Positions 1 to 9,975 of a stretch of 64,000 bases of DNA are shown here, piece after piece (position 1 is the stretch's first letter; every line of letters begins with the position of its first letter). A program made the translations under genes and the position numbers. The DNA is from Polytrichum commune (taxonomy: Eukaryota > Streptophyta > Polytrichopsida > Polytrichales > Polytrichaceae), in NCBI GenBank assembly GCA_950295325.1, contig OX485806.1:45009169-45073168 (forward strand), read 5' to 3'. Below the pieces are notes generated by a model. That model ran no database searches, was not told the origin of the DNA, and saw nothing but the letters and a program-made list of their open reading frames with translations.

Positions 1-298
1 GATTCACGGAGTCCATGAACTCAAGCATTTTGAGTTGGAATTTTAATCCAACATCACCACCTTCCAAGCTTTCGGGCGCATTTGGAAGTCTAGCCCCCGA
101 ATTTTCTTCGAGGTTTTCGGGACCCCTTTCTAGGGACTCCTCCACTTCCTCACCGGTTGCACCATCATCCCCACCATTGTTAATAGACTCAATGGCGGGG
201 TCAACATCCTCTTCAACATGATCTTTGTTCCGTTTTGAGCGTCGCAACTTTTTAGAAGTCCCCGCCTCACCATCGTTATCCGCACGTTTGGTAGCCAT
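1..298 (-). CDS. LTR retrotransposon gag-like N-terminus (partial, runs off the window)
   Basis: An uninterrupted minus-strand frame runs from an ATG at 296-298 to the window edge, about 99 codons. It starts 51 nt inside the LTR at 349-1286, just after the primer-binding site, which is where gag of an LTR retrotransposon begins. The predicted peptide opens MATKRADNDG, has a basic stretch (KKLRRSKRNK, residues 15-24), and is then acidic and polar (many E, D, N, G), like the disordered start of plant Gag proteins. No capsid or zinc-knuckle motif is reached before the edge. The gag call rests on position and composition, not on a recognised domain. Confidence 0.5.
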   Translation of the reverse strand, partial: MATKRADNDGEAGTSKKLRRSKRNKDHVEEDVDPAIESINNGGDDGATGEEVEESLERGPENLEENSGARLPNAPESLEGGDVGLKFQLKMLEFMDSVN

Positions 299-334
299 CT
301 CTCCTTCAAAGTGCTAGCTCAAAGACGAAACCCT

Positions 335-346
335 GCTCTGATACCA
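335..346 (-). promoter_or_regulatory. Primer-binding site for initiator Met-tRNA
   Basis: On the minus strand the sequence reads TGGTATCAGAGC, the standard primer-binding site complementary to the 3' end of plant initiator tRNA-Met. It lies two bases (CG) beyond the inner end of the LTR at 349. It fixes the element's direction as leftward and shows that 349-1286 is its 5' LTR. Confidence 0.85.
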
Positions 347-348
347 CG

Positions 349-1286
349 TGTCGCGACCCTTGCTAGTTTTTCTCCACTTAGCTCAATCGCTTTCCAACTC
401 TAGCAAGTGTCCCGAGCGCTAACCTGCACATCCCACGCACATGCATGGTTAGCTCCCAAAACCGCGGACCTTCAATCCCATATTTGGTCACCAAATCCTC
501 CTACACATGCATTCGGGACTCTTTCCCCTTAGTAGGTAACCCATCGCTAAGGTGGACTTCCATCCATGGAAGTCCACTCCCTACTTGGTCATAGTGTTGC
601 TAGGACAACACTACAACCACCCGGAGCACATTGCCAAGTATGCTCCGGGGGGGGTCGGTCGGCAAAGCCGCCTCACCCATATAAGCTAGGACTTTTGGCG
701 GGGCCCCTCCCCCACCGTCAACATCCCTTTTGTCTCTCTACCAAGAGTTGGGGCCAAGTAGACATTTTCCCTTAGCCGCTGGGTCTAGAAGCCTCCCTGC
801 AGCTTCAGACCTTCATAACTTCCACGTGCGGTCTCTGAATCTAACAACCAACCACTCTATCGTCATCTACATTTCACGTAGATCCCTATGGACACCTCAC
901 TTGGCCTATTCGGGCAAGTATTGAGGAAGTTATGCCTGTTTAAACCTTTGCAGTCCCGGGAGCCACTCCCAGGCCCCTGCTGTTCCAGGGCGCTGTCCCG
1001 GGACAGCATCCCACTCAAAGTGCCATATCTCCTAGCTCACACCTCAGATTGAGGTGTTCTTTAGCATTCTAGAATCGGGACGCCATAAGCTACTCATAGC
1101 TTATGGCTTTACCCTCATGACTCCTAGTCTTTGTGGGTGGGAGGCGTTCTAAACGCCCGGGGCCCTCACCCACCTTAGGATCACTTGGTCCCTCTCACCA
1201 ATGGCGTCACAAGTCCCGGGTGTCACTCCGGGGTCCCCCTTGTGCCCATGGTGTTGCGGGCACTCCTCATGGAGAGGTGCGCGACA
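349..1286 (-). mobile_element. 5' LTR of a minus-strand LTR retrotransposon
   Basis: The LTR is bounded by short inverted ends, TGTCGCGACCC at 349 and GGTGCGCGACA ending at 1286, that is TG..CA ends. It is about 938 bp, GC-rich on its right side. The bases after 1286 (AGCCT) do not match those before 349, as expected if the element continues leftward past its primer-binding site. The same LTR occurs as a complete solo copy at 54036-55007, in the same orientation, and as a fragment at 5366-5517. ORFs predicted inside it have no protein similarity I recognise and are treated as chance. Confidence 0.85.
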
Positions 1287-1640
1287 AGCCTGGCCGTCCT
1301 TGCAAGCTAGGACTTCACCTAGGGGGGCAGGTGCCACGTCAGGAAGAGAGCGGCTCTCCCACCACACGGATGGCAAAGGGAAACGGGGGCGAAGCAGCGT
1401 GGCAGCTGCCGAGCGGCGAGGTGGCCCAGCAGGTGAAGGCCCACACAGAGCTGCAGCGACCTTCCTTTTTTTCGGAGCTCCAGAACACCTGCTGCTCTCC
1501 AGAGAGCTTGGTTTTTCTCTGCTATTGAATTGCTGCTGCTCTCCAGAGAGCTTATTTCTCATATGCTCCATAGCTAAGCTGATTTTGTGGGTCACCCATT
1601 TTTGATTAGCTTGCAGCCTCTTTGTGTGAGGGTTAGGGTT
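1287..1640. other. Non-coding flank of the Harbinger element
   Basis: GC-rich flank between the LTR and the transposase ATG. It includes a short direct repeat, GCTGCTCTCCAGAGAGCTT, seen twice around 1490-1555. It probably holds the 5' end and promoter of the Harbinger element, but I could not identify its terminal inverted repeat or target duplication. Confidence 0.4.
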
Positions 1641-2966
1641 ATGGATGCCAAGGGCAGGAAGCTCTTGATTTTGTTCATTTTTCAGTGCTCCTTGTTCGTC
1701 ATCATGGAGAGTATGCCTAGATATGAGGTTCCAATTCTGGTGTGGCAGTGGCAACAACTACGTTTCGTGGCTGTAGCACTGCGAGGATACAAGACACTTC
1801 TTGCGGCGCGCCCAAGACGCTTGTGGGCTCATGAAAGAGGCTTGCACCGGCCTGGATTCTTTGACCAAAATCTTTTGGGTTCATTCAACGCTCGGGAATT
1901 TAAAGGCCGTATGCGCATGGATGTGTCAACATTCGAATACTTGTGCAGTAGTCTTGCGCCGTGCTTGCAGAGGCAGGATACAAACATGCGGCTTGTAGTT
2001 CCAGTTCAGGTGAAGGTTGCCGTTTCCATATCCAGGCTAGCTACAGGCAATTCAATGCAGAGTATCGCAGACTTGTATAAAATTGGTCTTTCTACCAGTC
2101 AGCATGCGGTCTCTCAGTTCAATGCTGCAGTCAAATCAATTTTGCTAAGGAAATTCCTAAGATGGCCTTCACCTAGCGTAATGGAAAAGTTTGCGGAGGA
2201 ATTCCAGGACATTCACAACATACCTTACGTGATCGGGGCTGTGGATGGCTCCCACATTCCCATTGTGGCTCCGCGGCTATACGCTCTAGATTACTACAAT
2301 CGTAAGGGATTCCACTCCATTCTCTTGCAGGGTGTGGTTTCCAGTAAATGTCTATTTTGGGATTTCAACATCGGATGGGCTGGCTCTATGCACGATGCAA
2401 ACTTGTGGGCAAGAACCGACATTGGATGGTTTTGTGAGGATGGAAGACTCTCCCCCTACGTTCTTGTCGGCGATGCCGCCTATCCCTGTCGCCCCTGGAT
2501 GCTTTCTCCTTACAGAGGGCACAAGGACGGGTTGACAACAGAAGAATATCATTGGAATTTCGTACAAAGCTCGACAAAAATGTGCATCGAGAGAGCTTTT
2601 GGGATGTTTAAGGGCAGGTGGCGCATATTGTTAAAGAGAGTCGACGTTCATTTGAAGAATGTCCCTGAGCTTGTCAGCACATGCTTGGTATTACATAACA
2701 TTTGCATTATATTTGGGGATAGTTTATGGAAAACCGAGTGGTTGCAAGAGGCAACTGACAAAGTGCAGAGCGGCCTATCCGCCGGAACTCAGGTAGGGGC
2801 ATCCACAGAAGAGAGACTGGCCGTTGCTAACCACTCATTGGCCACCCTTGCTGGGATTGACGACAATTACAGAGAGACCCTAGAATACATGAAGCAAGAT
2901 TGTGCCAAAGAGTTCCAAATTGCAATGGGAACAGGAGGAAAAAACACCGAAAGAGCTTTCTGCTAG
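1641..2966 (+). CDS. PIF/Harbinger-type DDE transposase (apparently intact)
   Basis: The ATG at 1641 opens an uninterrupted 441-codon frame; the frame is open 18 codons further upstream but without an ATG. It is a nuclease of the PIF/Harbinger superfamily (DDE_Tnp_4-like), which cuts and inserts its element at 3-bp TWA sites. An N-terminal helical region contains FKGRMRMDVSTFEYL, followed by a helix-turn-helix-like stretch. The catalytic triad is visible: D202 in VIGAVDGSHIPI, D278 in VLVGDAAYP and E317 in IERAFGMFKGRWR. YYNRKGFHSI and the GWAGSMHDA block are also family hallmarks. Length is normal and I see no stop or frameshift. The convergent gene at 3061-4706 is its usual Myb/SANT partner. 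TIRs were not identified, so mobility is unproven. Confidence 0.92.
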   Translation: MDAKGRKLLILFIFQCSLFVIMESMPRYEVPILVWQWQQLRFVAVALRGYKTLLAARPRRLWAHERGLHRPGFFDQNLLGSFNAREFKGRMRMDVSTFEYLCSSLAPCLQRQDTNMRLVVPVQVKVAVSISRLATGNSMQSIADLYKIGLSTSQHAVSQFNAAVKSILLRKFLRWPSPSVMEKFAEEFQDIHNIPYVIGAVDGSHIPIVAPRLYALDYYNRKGFHSILLQGVVSSKCLFWDFNIGWAGSMHDANLWARTDIGWFCEDGRLSPYVLVGDAAYPCRPWMLSPYRGHKDGLTTEEYHWNFVQSSTKMCIERAFGMFKGRWRILLKRVDVHLKNVPELVSTCLVLHNICIIFGDSLWKTEWLQEATDKVQSGLSAGTQVGASTEERLAVANHSLATLAGIDDNYRETLEYMKQDCAKEFQIAMGTGGKNTERAFC

Positions 2967-3060
2967 AAGGAATGGAATAGCACATAGTCTCTGGATGGCC
3001 AAAACAAAGGCTTGTATTGCAGAAACTTTTCCGGAACATGATGACTGTTAAAGCAACTAC

Positions 3061-4706
3061 CTAGAGTTTTTCTACGAGCTTCTGCATTGTTTGCTGCATG
3101 CTCAAAAGTAATGCCATTTTCATATCGTCGCTTGACTTCATTCCTTGCATTAGGCTTATACTGCTATCTTTTATCTCACCAATACAACGCTCTAAAAAAA
3201 TTTCTTCCTTACGCTTTGGCTCGGGGGATTTGGATGTGCTTTCCCCGCTACGAATCTCCGATGTGTTTGGGTCGGATGTCTCACCACCCTTAGGCCCATC
3301 CGGATTCACGGCGCTTGCATGCGCATGCGACACCACGTTGGCCCTGTCATACATAAACTCATCGACAAGCTGGTACCAACGACACTTCTCCAATCGTTGT
3401 GACCCCGACTTCGCATTCATCGCCTTATCCTCCTTATAGTCGTTGTAGATTGCAGCCCACTTCTTGCGGCAAGCTTCGCTATCCTTCGTGAAGTCAGGAC
3501 ACATGGAAACGAGCTTGGTGTGCAATCGCGACCAATTGTCCACACCTGCACGCCCACACAAACCCAATGCTCATATGTCTTTGGCCCATTGCCATCGGAT
3601 TGTCCGTATGTACGAAACATACACAAACATCTATGAAATGAATGCAAAGCATCCCCGTACACATGAACAGTACCTGACATTAGAATGATAGAAGTAAACC
3701 ATCATAATCCTAAACCCAGCCCTCACCCCTTCCCAAAAAAATTCAAAAATTCAAAAAAAAAAAACCAGGAACTGGTTCACAGTCTGCTATGCAGACAGAA
3801 TTCCAGAGCACACTGTGTACCAGAGCAGAAAAACAGTCAATGATGGAGAAGCAGCAGTCGAGAGCAGACTGCCTGATCTCGGCAGTCTGCAGCCAGAACT
3901 CTATAAAAATTTCCAGCAGCCTAAACGCTGTTGCCCTGCAATGTGGAACATAAGCAGCAGACTGTGAGGCCTCTGTGCTGCTCACAAGTGAGGCTGCAGA
4001 CAGCATAATCCCATTTTCTGAATACCCGAGGCTACTGACAGGAGGAAAATTCGGAATTGGACAGCAAAATCCCATCGTCTGGAAAAAAAAACCCCGGAGC
4101 ATTTGCTGGCACGACAATTTGCAATCCCCCGGGGATGTGGCACAGGGCAATTGGCAAAAAGAAAGAATGAGAGCATTATTATGTGTACACAAAACCAAAA
4201 AAAAGTTTTTGAGGGAGAAAAATACCTTGCTTTGGCGGGGCACCGAATGTCTTTTGCATTTCACCTCGAATGGTGATGAGCTGTATGACCCAGTGGTCCT
4301 TCCACGGGCCTACATTCTTCAATGTCTCGACCTCCTCTTTCGCATCATCCAATTCAACGACATCGATTTTTTTCATCGGACCTCTCCGTTTCTTGGCCGG
4401 TTTGGGTTGGTCGGTCAAGCAATCTTGAGGGCCACGTTTCTGCGACCCCTCCGTGAGGTCAATGGTCATGGGAGGACTGCCTTGGACTGCCGGCGGGAAA
4501 CCCAAGCCATGCACATGCGGCATGAACGAATGCAGAAACATGAAGGGCATTTGATTTTGTGGACCTCCGAATCCTTGGAAAAATGGAGGCGGAGGCATGA
4601 CGGGGAGCTATGAACGGAATTCGGCAGGAATTGGCGGTGGTGTGGAACCTGTCGCACCATTCTGCATGGATCCTGTGACATTGGGCATTGTCCCCTGGGA
4701 GTCCAT
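3061..4706 (-). pseudogene. Myb/SANT (trihelix-like) DNA-binding partner of the Harbinger transposase, one in-frame stop
   Basis: There are two exons. Exon 1 runs from ATG 4706 (MDSQGTMPN) or ATG 4598 (MPPPPFFQG) to a donor after 4226 (GCAAG/GTATTT). Exon 2 runs from 3545 (acceptor TGCAG) to the stop at 3061. The join gives GAPPKQ-GVDNWSRLH and completes a Myb/SANT-like trihelix: GPWKDHWVIQLI, then NWSRLHTKLVSMC, then CRKKWAAIYNDYKED. A KKRR-type basic motif lies before the domain and a hydrophobic helix (MALLLSMQQTMQKLV) at the C-terminus. PIF/Harbinger elements usually encode such a second protein, which helps the transposase bind DNA and enter the nucleus. The in-frame TAG at 4608-4610 separates the two possible starts. 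The gene is broken only if the upstream ATG is the real one. Confidence 0.8.
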
Positions 4707-5365
4707 CGTGGGCACCGGGAAAAAACCAAAAACACCAAAAGGGAAAACCACAAACATGTGGATGGAGGGTGGAGGGATGGAAAACAACACCAAAAAAATA
4801 TATATATGCAAAAAAAACCTCAAAAAAAAAAAAAACCAACAAATTGTCACAGATGCTGGAGAGTGTTCACGCCAAACACAAATGGTGTGGCTTCTGTTCC
4901 GAGGGAGGAGTGTGTGCGGCCAGGGAGGGCTTGCAGGCGTCGTGATTTCGCCAATTTTGGGCCAGGCAACCTCAATGCGCGCACAGCAGGCTAGCGAATT
5001 CGGTGTCCAAATCACCGCAGGAGGCTGGATGTTTGCAGAAGAGGGTGGAGGAGAGGAGGAGTGCAGCGGAGGGAAAGTGTGCCGGGGGGAGTGCCGAGGA
5101 AGAGTGCCGCGCAGGTCGCGAGGTCGGAGCAGCAGCATCTTCGACAGCTGATGGTGGAATGCCGAAATGGTGGACCCCGTGCTGATGTGGCCCGGCAGGC
5201 TCGCACTACCAGAGGGTTTCCCCTGGTAGTTTGCCACTGCCGCTCCCCGTTGCCACGTTGGATTGCCGCCTTGCTGCCTGCCACCACTGTGGTAGGTGGC
5301 AGGTGAGCTCGGCCAATGGCGGGCAGGAGTACGGCCTGCCTGCCGCCCATATGGTAGTGGCCTAA
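4707..5365. other. 3' flank of the Harbinger region, no gene seen
   Basis: No protein with recognisable similarity. It contains A-rich tracts at 4720-4850 and a GC-rich part from 4900. A short perfect hairpin lies at 5206-5231 (arms ACTACCAG and CTGGTAGT). The right end of the Harbinger element may lie here, but I could not place it. Confidence 0.35.
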
Positions 5366-5517
5366 ATCTCCATGGGTGAGAGGCGTTCTCAACGCTCGGG
5401 GCCCTCACCCACACTAAGAGAACTTGGGCCCTCTCACCAATGGCGCCACAAGTCCCGGGTGTCACTCCGGGGTCCCCCTTATGCCCATGGTGTTGCGGAC
5501 ACTCCTCATGGAGAGGT
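5366..5517 (-). repeat. Fragment of the TGTCGCG-type LTR
   Basis: About 150 bp closely match the right part of the LTRs at 349-1286 and 54036-55007, including the shared GTCACTCCGGGGTCCCCCTT block and TGGAGAGGTG near the end. Similarity stops on both sides, and the final GCGCGACA is not conserved. This is a truncated or rearranged LTR piece beside the end of the gene at 5554-7088. Confidence 0.75.
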
Positions 5518-5553
5518 GGGCAATACTGTTGCAGCAAATGAGACGAAGCTTAC

Positions 5554-7088
5554 CCTTTAGCTCCAACACTGACTTTGTGGTGGTGGACTTCATGTCGATG
5601 GAGGAAAATTTGTCCACCATCACATCGCAAAATGTCTACAACAAAAAACAAATGTGTCAGTGTTGCACTAAAATACGAACGCACGTTCGTGAAATGGAAA
5701 CTTCAAGAAAAAAAAAAAATTCAGGAAATTTTATAAGCTCAAGAAAATTGCAATGCAGAGTGACCTTTACGAACGTTCGTTCGTAAACTTACCTTCCACT
5801 GCGGAGACTGGGTCTTCGCGTTCTCTCTCTCCTTTGGCGGGCACCCATGTGCCACCCAGACATCTCTTGCAACCACTATGTTTGCTGCCCACGACGCCTC
5901 AAACGTCTTTATCTTATTACCGGAATTCAAAAAAATTGAAATCTTTCGGAGCTTGTCCCAGTCGTCCGACCACACCAGGAAGGCCTTCCAGTAGCGCAGG
6001 TCCGCCTTCAGCTCGTGCTGGAAGTTATCGCCCTTCAAGATGATTTGCGACGCCCCCAGGCTGTGTTGTCCATCTATGATCTAGAACTCACCATTCTGGA
6101 TCCGGGCCCAATCTTTTCCAGTCAGACGGGATGTGAGGCCCTTCGGCATCACGCAGACGGTCTGCATGTCCCACTTGACGTTGTTCATCAAATTATTAAT
6201 TTGCCACTTCACACCCCTGCTCTCACAAGACCTAACCATCCACTTGTTTGGCGATTTCTCGCACTTGAAGCAGTCTACGTTGAATGTAAAGTGCCTTCCA
6301 ATGGGCCAGCAATCCTTTGAATAATTGTTGAAGTGTCTCAGGATTCTGGTAGCCTTCATGGCGTTCGGGTTTTCTCCCTTCTTCAAAGGGGTTGGCATTA
6401 CGGGAGGCGAGCTCACCTCCGCCATCTCTGTTACTCCCGACTTCTCCATGTCATCCCTTGACCTTTTCGACGGCGTGGATTGTTTGTTGGGCCCCTCCGT
6501 CAGCCTGCTCGCGGATGGCACAGGCCGGGGTGCACTTCTCGAACCTCCTGCACCGGATGCAGACGGTTTTCTTGGACTCTTCTTCTTCTTATTGGCCATT
6601 GCGACCACACTGTTGTACTTGGAGATGTTCAATGCCAAGGCTGTTAGCTTCCTCGTTGTTCAGTATTGGCTCAAAGCAAACTTTGTGAAGAGACCCTGCA
6701 GGTCGAAATGCTTGGCATGTTCTCCTATAGTCAGAATGGCGTAATTGTGGGAGAAGGACTTTTCCAGGTAGTGCAACAGAAGGTTGATGTGATCCTTTTT
6801 GTTTCTCATGTCCAAAATGACGTAATTTCCTTGGGCCTCTATTGACTCTATTTCCCATGTCTTTATCTGGACCCATTGTTCTGGTTGGTCCGCTCTCGTC
6901 TCTAGCTCGTAGGTGAAGCGAAGGACAAAGAGACCGTCTTCGGTTTTCTCTAGGAGCGCCGTCCACTCCCCCATGAAGTCGTCCTGTGGGACGTAATTGT
7001 CATTGCCATTTGTGTCCGACACTGACTGTGGCAGGCTGTCCACCTGCACCGCGAACATCTCAATGGCACTCCTGGTTGATCTAGCCAT
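5554..7088 (-). pseudogene. DGQHS-motif protein (ParB/sulfiredoxin-like core), broken by two stops
   Basis: From ATG 7088 one frame runs 432 codons to a good donor after 5793 (TGGAAG/GTAAGT), with in-frame stops only at 6660-6662 (TGA) and 6081-6083 (TAG). A 157-bp intron holding two palindromes leads to exon 2 at 5635-5554 (acceptor TTGTTGTAG, next donor GTAAGC). Later exons are not visible; an LTR fragment and Harbinger element lie beyond. The N-terminal ~140 residues contain GEWTALLEKT and NYVILDMRNKKDH. A lysine-rich linker (MANKKKKSPRKP) follows, then a conserved part with WMVRSCESRG, IIDGQHSLGAS just after the second stop, and LRKISIFLNSGN. IIDGQHS resembles the DGQHR/ParB/sulfiredoxin motif (family knowledge). 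The function is unknown; nuclease, NTP-binding or DNA-binding roles are only suggestions. Confidence 0.6.
5675..5787. repeat. Two palindromes inside the intron of the DGQHS gene
   Basis: The copy at 5766-5787 is perfect (arms TTTACGAACG and CGTTCGTAAA, centre TT). It begins within the donor GTAAGT of the minus-strand intron. The second, at 5675-5690, keeps arms ACGAACG and CGTTCGT with centre CA. Both belong to the family found at 7120-7586 and 11299-12573. Confidence 0.9.
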
Positions 7089-7119
7089 CTACACAATGAC
7101 ATACACTTTTAGTAAAGTA

Positions 7120-7586
7120 TTTACGAACGTTCGTGAATGAGTGATATCATCAGGCCACAGGCACTACTGTTTGCATTGTGGGTTTGGTTGTATAACATAA
7201 CATTGATTCATATATTTGATCTAGAAGCTTTTGATCATATTTACGAACAATCGTTCGTAAATAGGTGTTTTGATCGGTTAAATTTACATTTCACACTCTC
7301 ACGAACGTGCGTTCGTAAGATTGGGTATTTTGTTCTAATTATTTCATAGTGATGGTGTTTTTATAACTGTGACAGTATGGTGGTGTATAGGTTGGTATTT
7401 TCCAGTGTATTTTACGAACGCGCACTCGTAAAGTTTTGGATTTGTGCTTTGGATTTAGGGTATTTACGAACACACGTTCGTAAACTCCTTCACTTGTGCT
7501 TTGGGTACGGGTATTTACAAACAAGCGTTCGTAAAAAAGGACTGGGTCAGGCGATGTATTCGCATTTACGAACGATCGTTCATAAA
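7120..7586. repeat. Palindrome array A, upstream of the DGQHS gene
   Basis: Seven copies, starting 32 bp upstream of the ATG at 7088: 7120-7137 (central 4 bp missing), 7240-7261 (centre AT), 7301-7316 (TG), 7411-7432 (CG), 7463-7484 (CA), 7514-7535 (AG) and 7565-7586 (AT). The consensus has arms TTTACGAACG and CGTTCGTAAA around a variable dinucleotide. The last four are spaced 52, 51 and 51 bp, and two of their spacers are alike (TTGTGCTTTGG), so this part is a tandem repeat. Other flanks are unrelated. Confidence 0.9.
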
Positions 7587-7695
7587 TGTGGCTGGTTTGG
7601 TTATTTTCTCACATATTGTCCGTACATATACGTATTCATATATATACGAATAGGTATATGGTGGACTATGATTCTTCCTTTGAAGAATGCTTGCA

Positions 7696-8281
7696 CACGG
7701 GTAGATCACTCTAAGGCATTTTTGTGCACCACGTGCGGCTGGGGTTTTTTTGTTTTGGGGCTATTTACCTTCAAGGGCTGAATTAAAGCCTCCCTATAAT
7801 TACTTAAATTTCAAAAATGGCCCATTTGTTTGCACCCTTCCATTACTTATATTGTCCAAGTCACTGTAATTTTTTGTACTCTATATTCCTTTTAAGTAAT
7901 AAAAGCTAATTTACTTCCTAACGCACAAGTGTTGAAGGAAAGTATGGAAACAAAGAAGGGTGCAAACAGTAATATCATTGCAAACTTAGTTATGAAGAAA
8001 ACACATAGGAGACCATAGCAAAGTAATACCATTGCAAACACTATTATGATGAAAACACATAGGATCCTTCTAGGATCCTTATCTTCAGCCCCTATATTAA
8101 TTTTACAAAAAATAATGGCCCACGTTTTATGTCCATCTAACTTACTTATAATGGGATTGTCTACATTTAATGGCCCCTTCATTATTTGGAATTCCTTTAT
8201 AATTTTTATTTCAAATGATTTTAATCCTCTCTATATTATGCTGCACGTCGTTTTTTAAATGCACTAAGTGATCTACCCGTG
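7696..8281. mobile_element. Non-autonomous hAT-like transposon (family 1, copy 1)
   Basis: The ends are inverted copies of CACGGGTAGATCACT. The flanking 8 bp TGCTTGCA is repeated exactly at 7688-7695 and 8282-8289. Eight-bp duplications and CA-rich ends fit the hAT superfamily. The 586-bp interior has no coding capacity and differs from copies at 19478-19888 and 39159-39566, which share only the ends. A short internal direct repeat (GAAAACACATAGGA) occurs near 7996 and 8051. It sits just beyond palindrome array A. Confidence 0.9.
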
Positions 8282-8289
8282 TGCTTGCA

Positions 8290-8989
8290 AGTGCTTAGTC
8301 AGAACGATTGAATTGAACAAAAAATAAAATCAAAACAGAATTGAGCTTCAGAATGATTATTAAAGCTTAGATTGCATGCAAAACCTGCCAAAACTCATGA
8401 TTCAAACAAAACAAATGGAAATCAACAATGAACCAATTCAGGATGTGGGTTGTGAGTGTAGAAGGACTGTTGTACTCACATTGAAGTGTTCAACAGCAAA
8501 AATTGTTCTTCCCTTGCTGAAAAAACCACACAACAACACACAAATCTACAATGCCTGTTGTTGAGATGTGCCCTTGTACCACTCACTCCTTCACACTTTC
8601 AAACCCTAGCACCTATTTTGGTGCAGCTACAAGCTTCAAGCTTCAAGCTTTCAAACCCCAATATTCAAACTCTAGCTCTACTAACAATCTTGCAACCCTC
8701 AAGCTCTCTACTCACAATAAGTCACCTCTCAAGCGAAATATGCAACTCAAACACATTTTGAAGCAAAATAAAATAAGGCAGACTAAAATTTGACAGAGCT
8801 TCGCTCCGAATATTCTAAGCTCTCATCTCCTCCTCTCTCTGTTCCAAATGAGAATGAGGAGAAGAGAGAAGGGACGCGGGGTGGTAGCCGACGCCGTTAG
8901 GGTTTCCCCACGACTGCCACGTGGCGTCGTGCCAATGGCTACGGTCCATTGCCGTCGTTCCAATGGCGACTTTCCACGTGGCCTGTGGG
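8290..8989. other. No gene recognised
   Basis: AT-rich sequence with a short CAAGCTT-rich direct repeat near 8630-8660 and a G-box-like CCACGTGG near 8915-8980. Short ORFs here look like chance. Confidence 0.3.
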
Positions 8990-9180
8990 GGGATGGGGGG
9001 ATGAGTGCATATGGGTGATAGGTGGAGATGGGTGATGGGGGATGGGGAAATGGGGGAAATGGGAGGACATGGGATGGGGAGATGGGGTAAATGGGTGGAC
9101 ATGGGTGATGGGGGGATGGGGGGATGGGGGAAATGGGAGGAGATAGGATGGGGGGAAATGCGATCGGAGATGGATGTACA
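8990..9180 (+). repeat. G-rich minisatellite
   Basis: Irregular repeats of GGGATGGGG, GGGGGAAATGGGAGG and ATGGGTG cover about 190 bp, with many runs of four or more G on the plus strand. The proline-rich minus-strand ORFs here are a product of the repeat. Confidence 0.8.
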
Positions 9181-9371
9181 TATAATGAAGGGGGGCGTAA
9201 ATCATATGTATATGTATATGTATAATATGTAATGGGAGCATTTATCACATTAACTTGAAGAACTTAGTATGAAGACATGAATTTTGTGTGCCGTATGTCC
9301 TTAGTACATTTACAATTGGATTCCTTGTAAATATATTTTCAAAAACAACCTTAACTTAATTTGTATTGCAC

Positions 9372-9890
9372 AATGTATGTCATTTAGTGGGTTTTCGATG
9401 AAGAATCCACCCCCAAGGATATGTATATGGTGTTCTGCAGTATAGAGTTTTCATGAATGAGATAACTTTAAGGTTGAACTATGGTTCTTCAAATATATAT
9501 TACATAGTACATAAAGGACCCAATTTGAGATTGTTGAGAGGGGCTATTCATTTTCTTACAAGAGGTGGAGGAAAATTCAATCTCCAATAGGATGTCAATT
9601 CATTTAATTGGGCGTCAACTTGAACAAAAAAATGTATAGTGCATTGAACTTTAATTTTCAACAATGATGTAATTGCATTTAACCAATGAGCCATATGGAC
9701 AGATATCTCGCTAGCATCAAATGTATGTCATAGGTTTTCAATGAAGAATACACCCCTAAGGATGTGTATATGATGTTTTCAAATATAAAGTTTTCGTAAA
9801 CAAGATATCTCTCAATTTGGACCATGGTTTTTCAAATAAATGTTACATTCATAAAAGACCAATTTGAGATTGTGTAGAGGGGCTACCATC
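9372..9890 (+). repeat. Diverged direct duplication, about 175-bp units
   Basis: Units at 9372-9548 and 9718-9889 share, in order, GTATGTCAT, GAAGAAT.CACCCC.AAGGAT, GTATATG.TGTT, GAGTTTTC-like and CAATTTGAGATTGT, ending in GAGGGGCTA. About 170 bp of unrelated sequence lies between. No coding signal. Confidence 0.7.
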
Positions 9891-9975
9891 AACTGTGAGC
9901 TTGTCATAAATTAAGTTAGTGCGATACGGGTTTTAAGGAGTCAATATTGTTTGTGTGTGTAATATATTGTACTAC

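Noticed and set aside
1133-1757. Several ORFs of 130-200 codons in the LTR and its flank
   Set aside because: GC-rich LTR sequence keeps frames open by chance; they overlap in several frames and lack known motifs.
7377-7781. A 134-codon plus-strand ORF across array A
   Set aside because: Its repeated LRTHVRK-type peptides are just the palindrome translated, and it runs into the hAT-like element.
8815-9248. Proline/histidine-rich minus-strand ORFs
   Set aside because: Products of the G-rich minisatellite.
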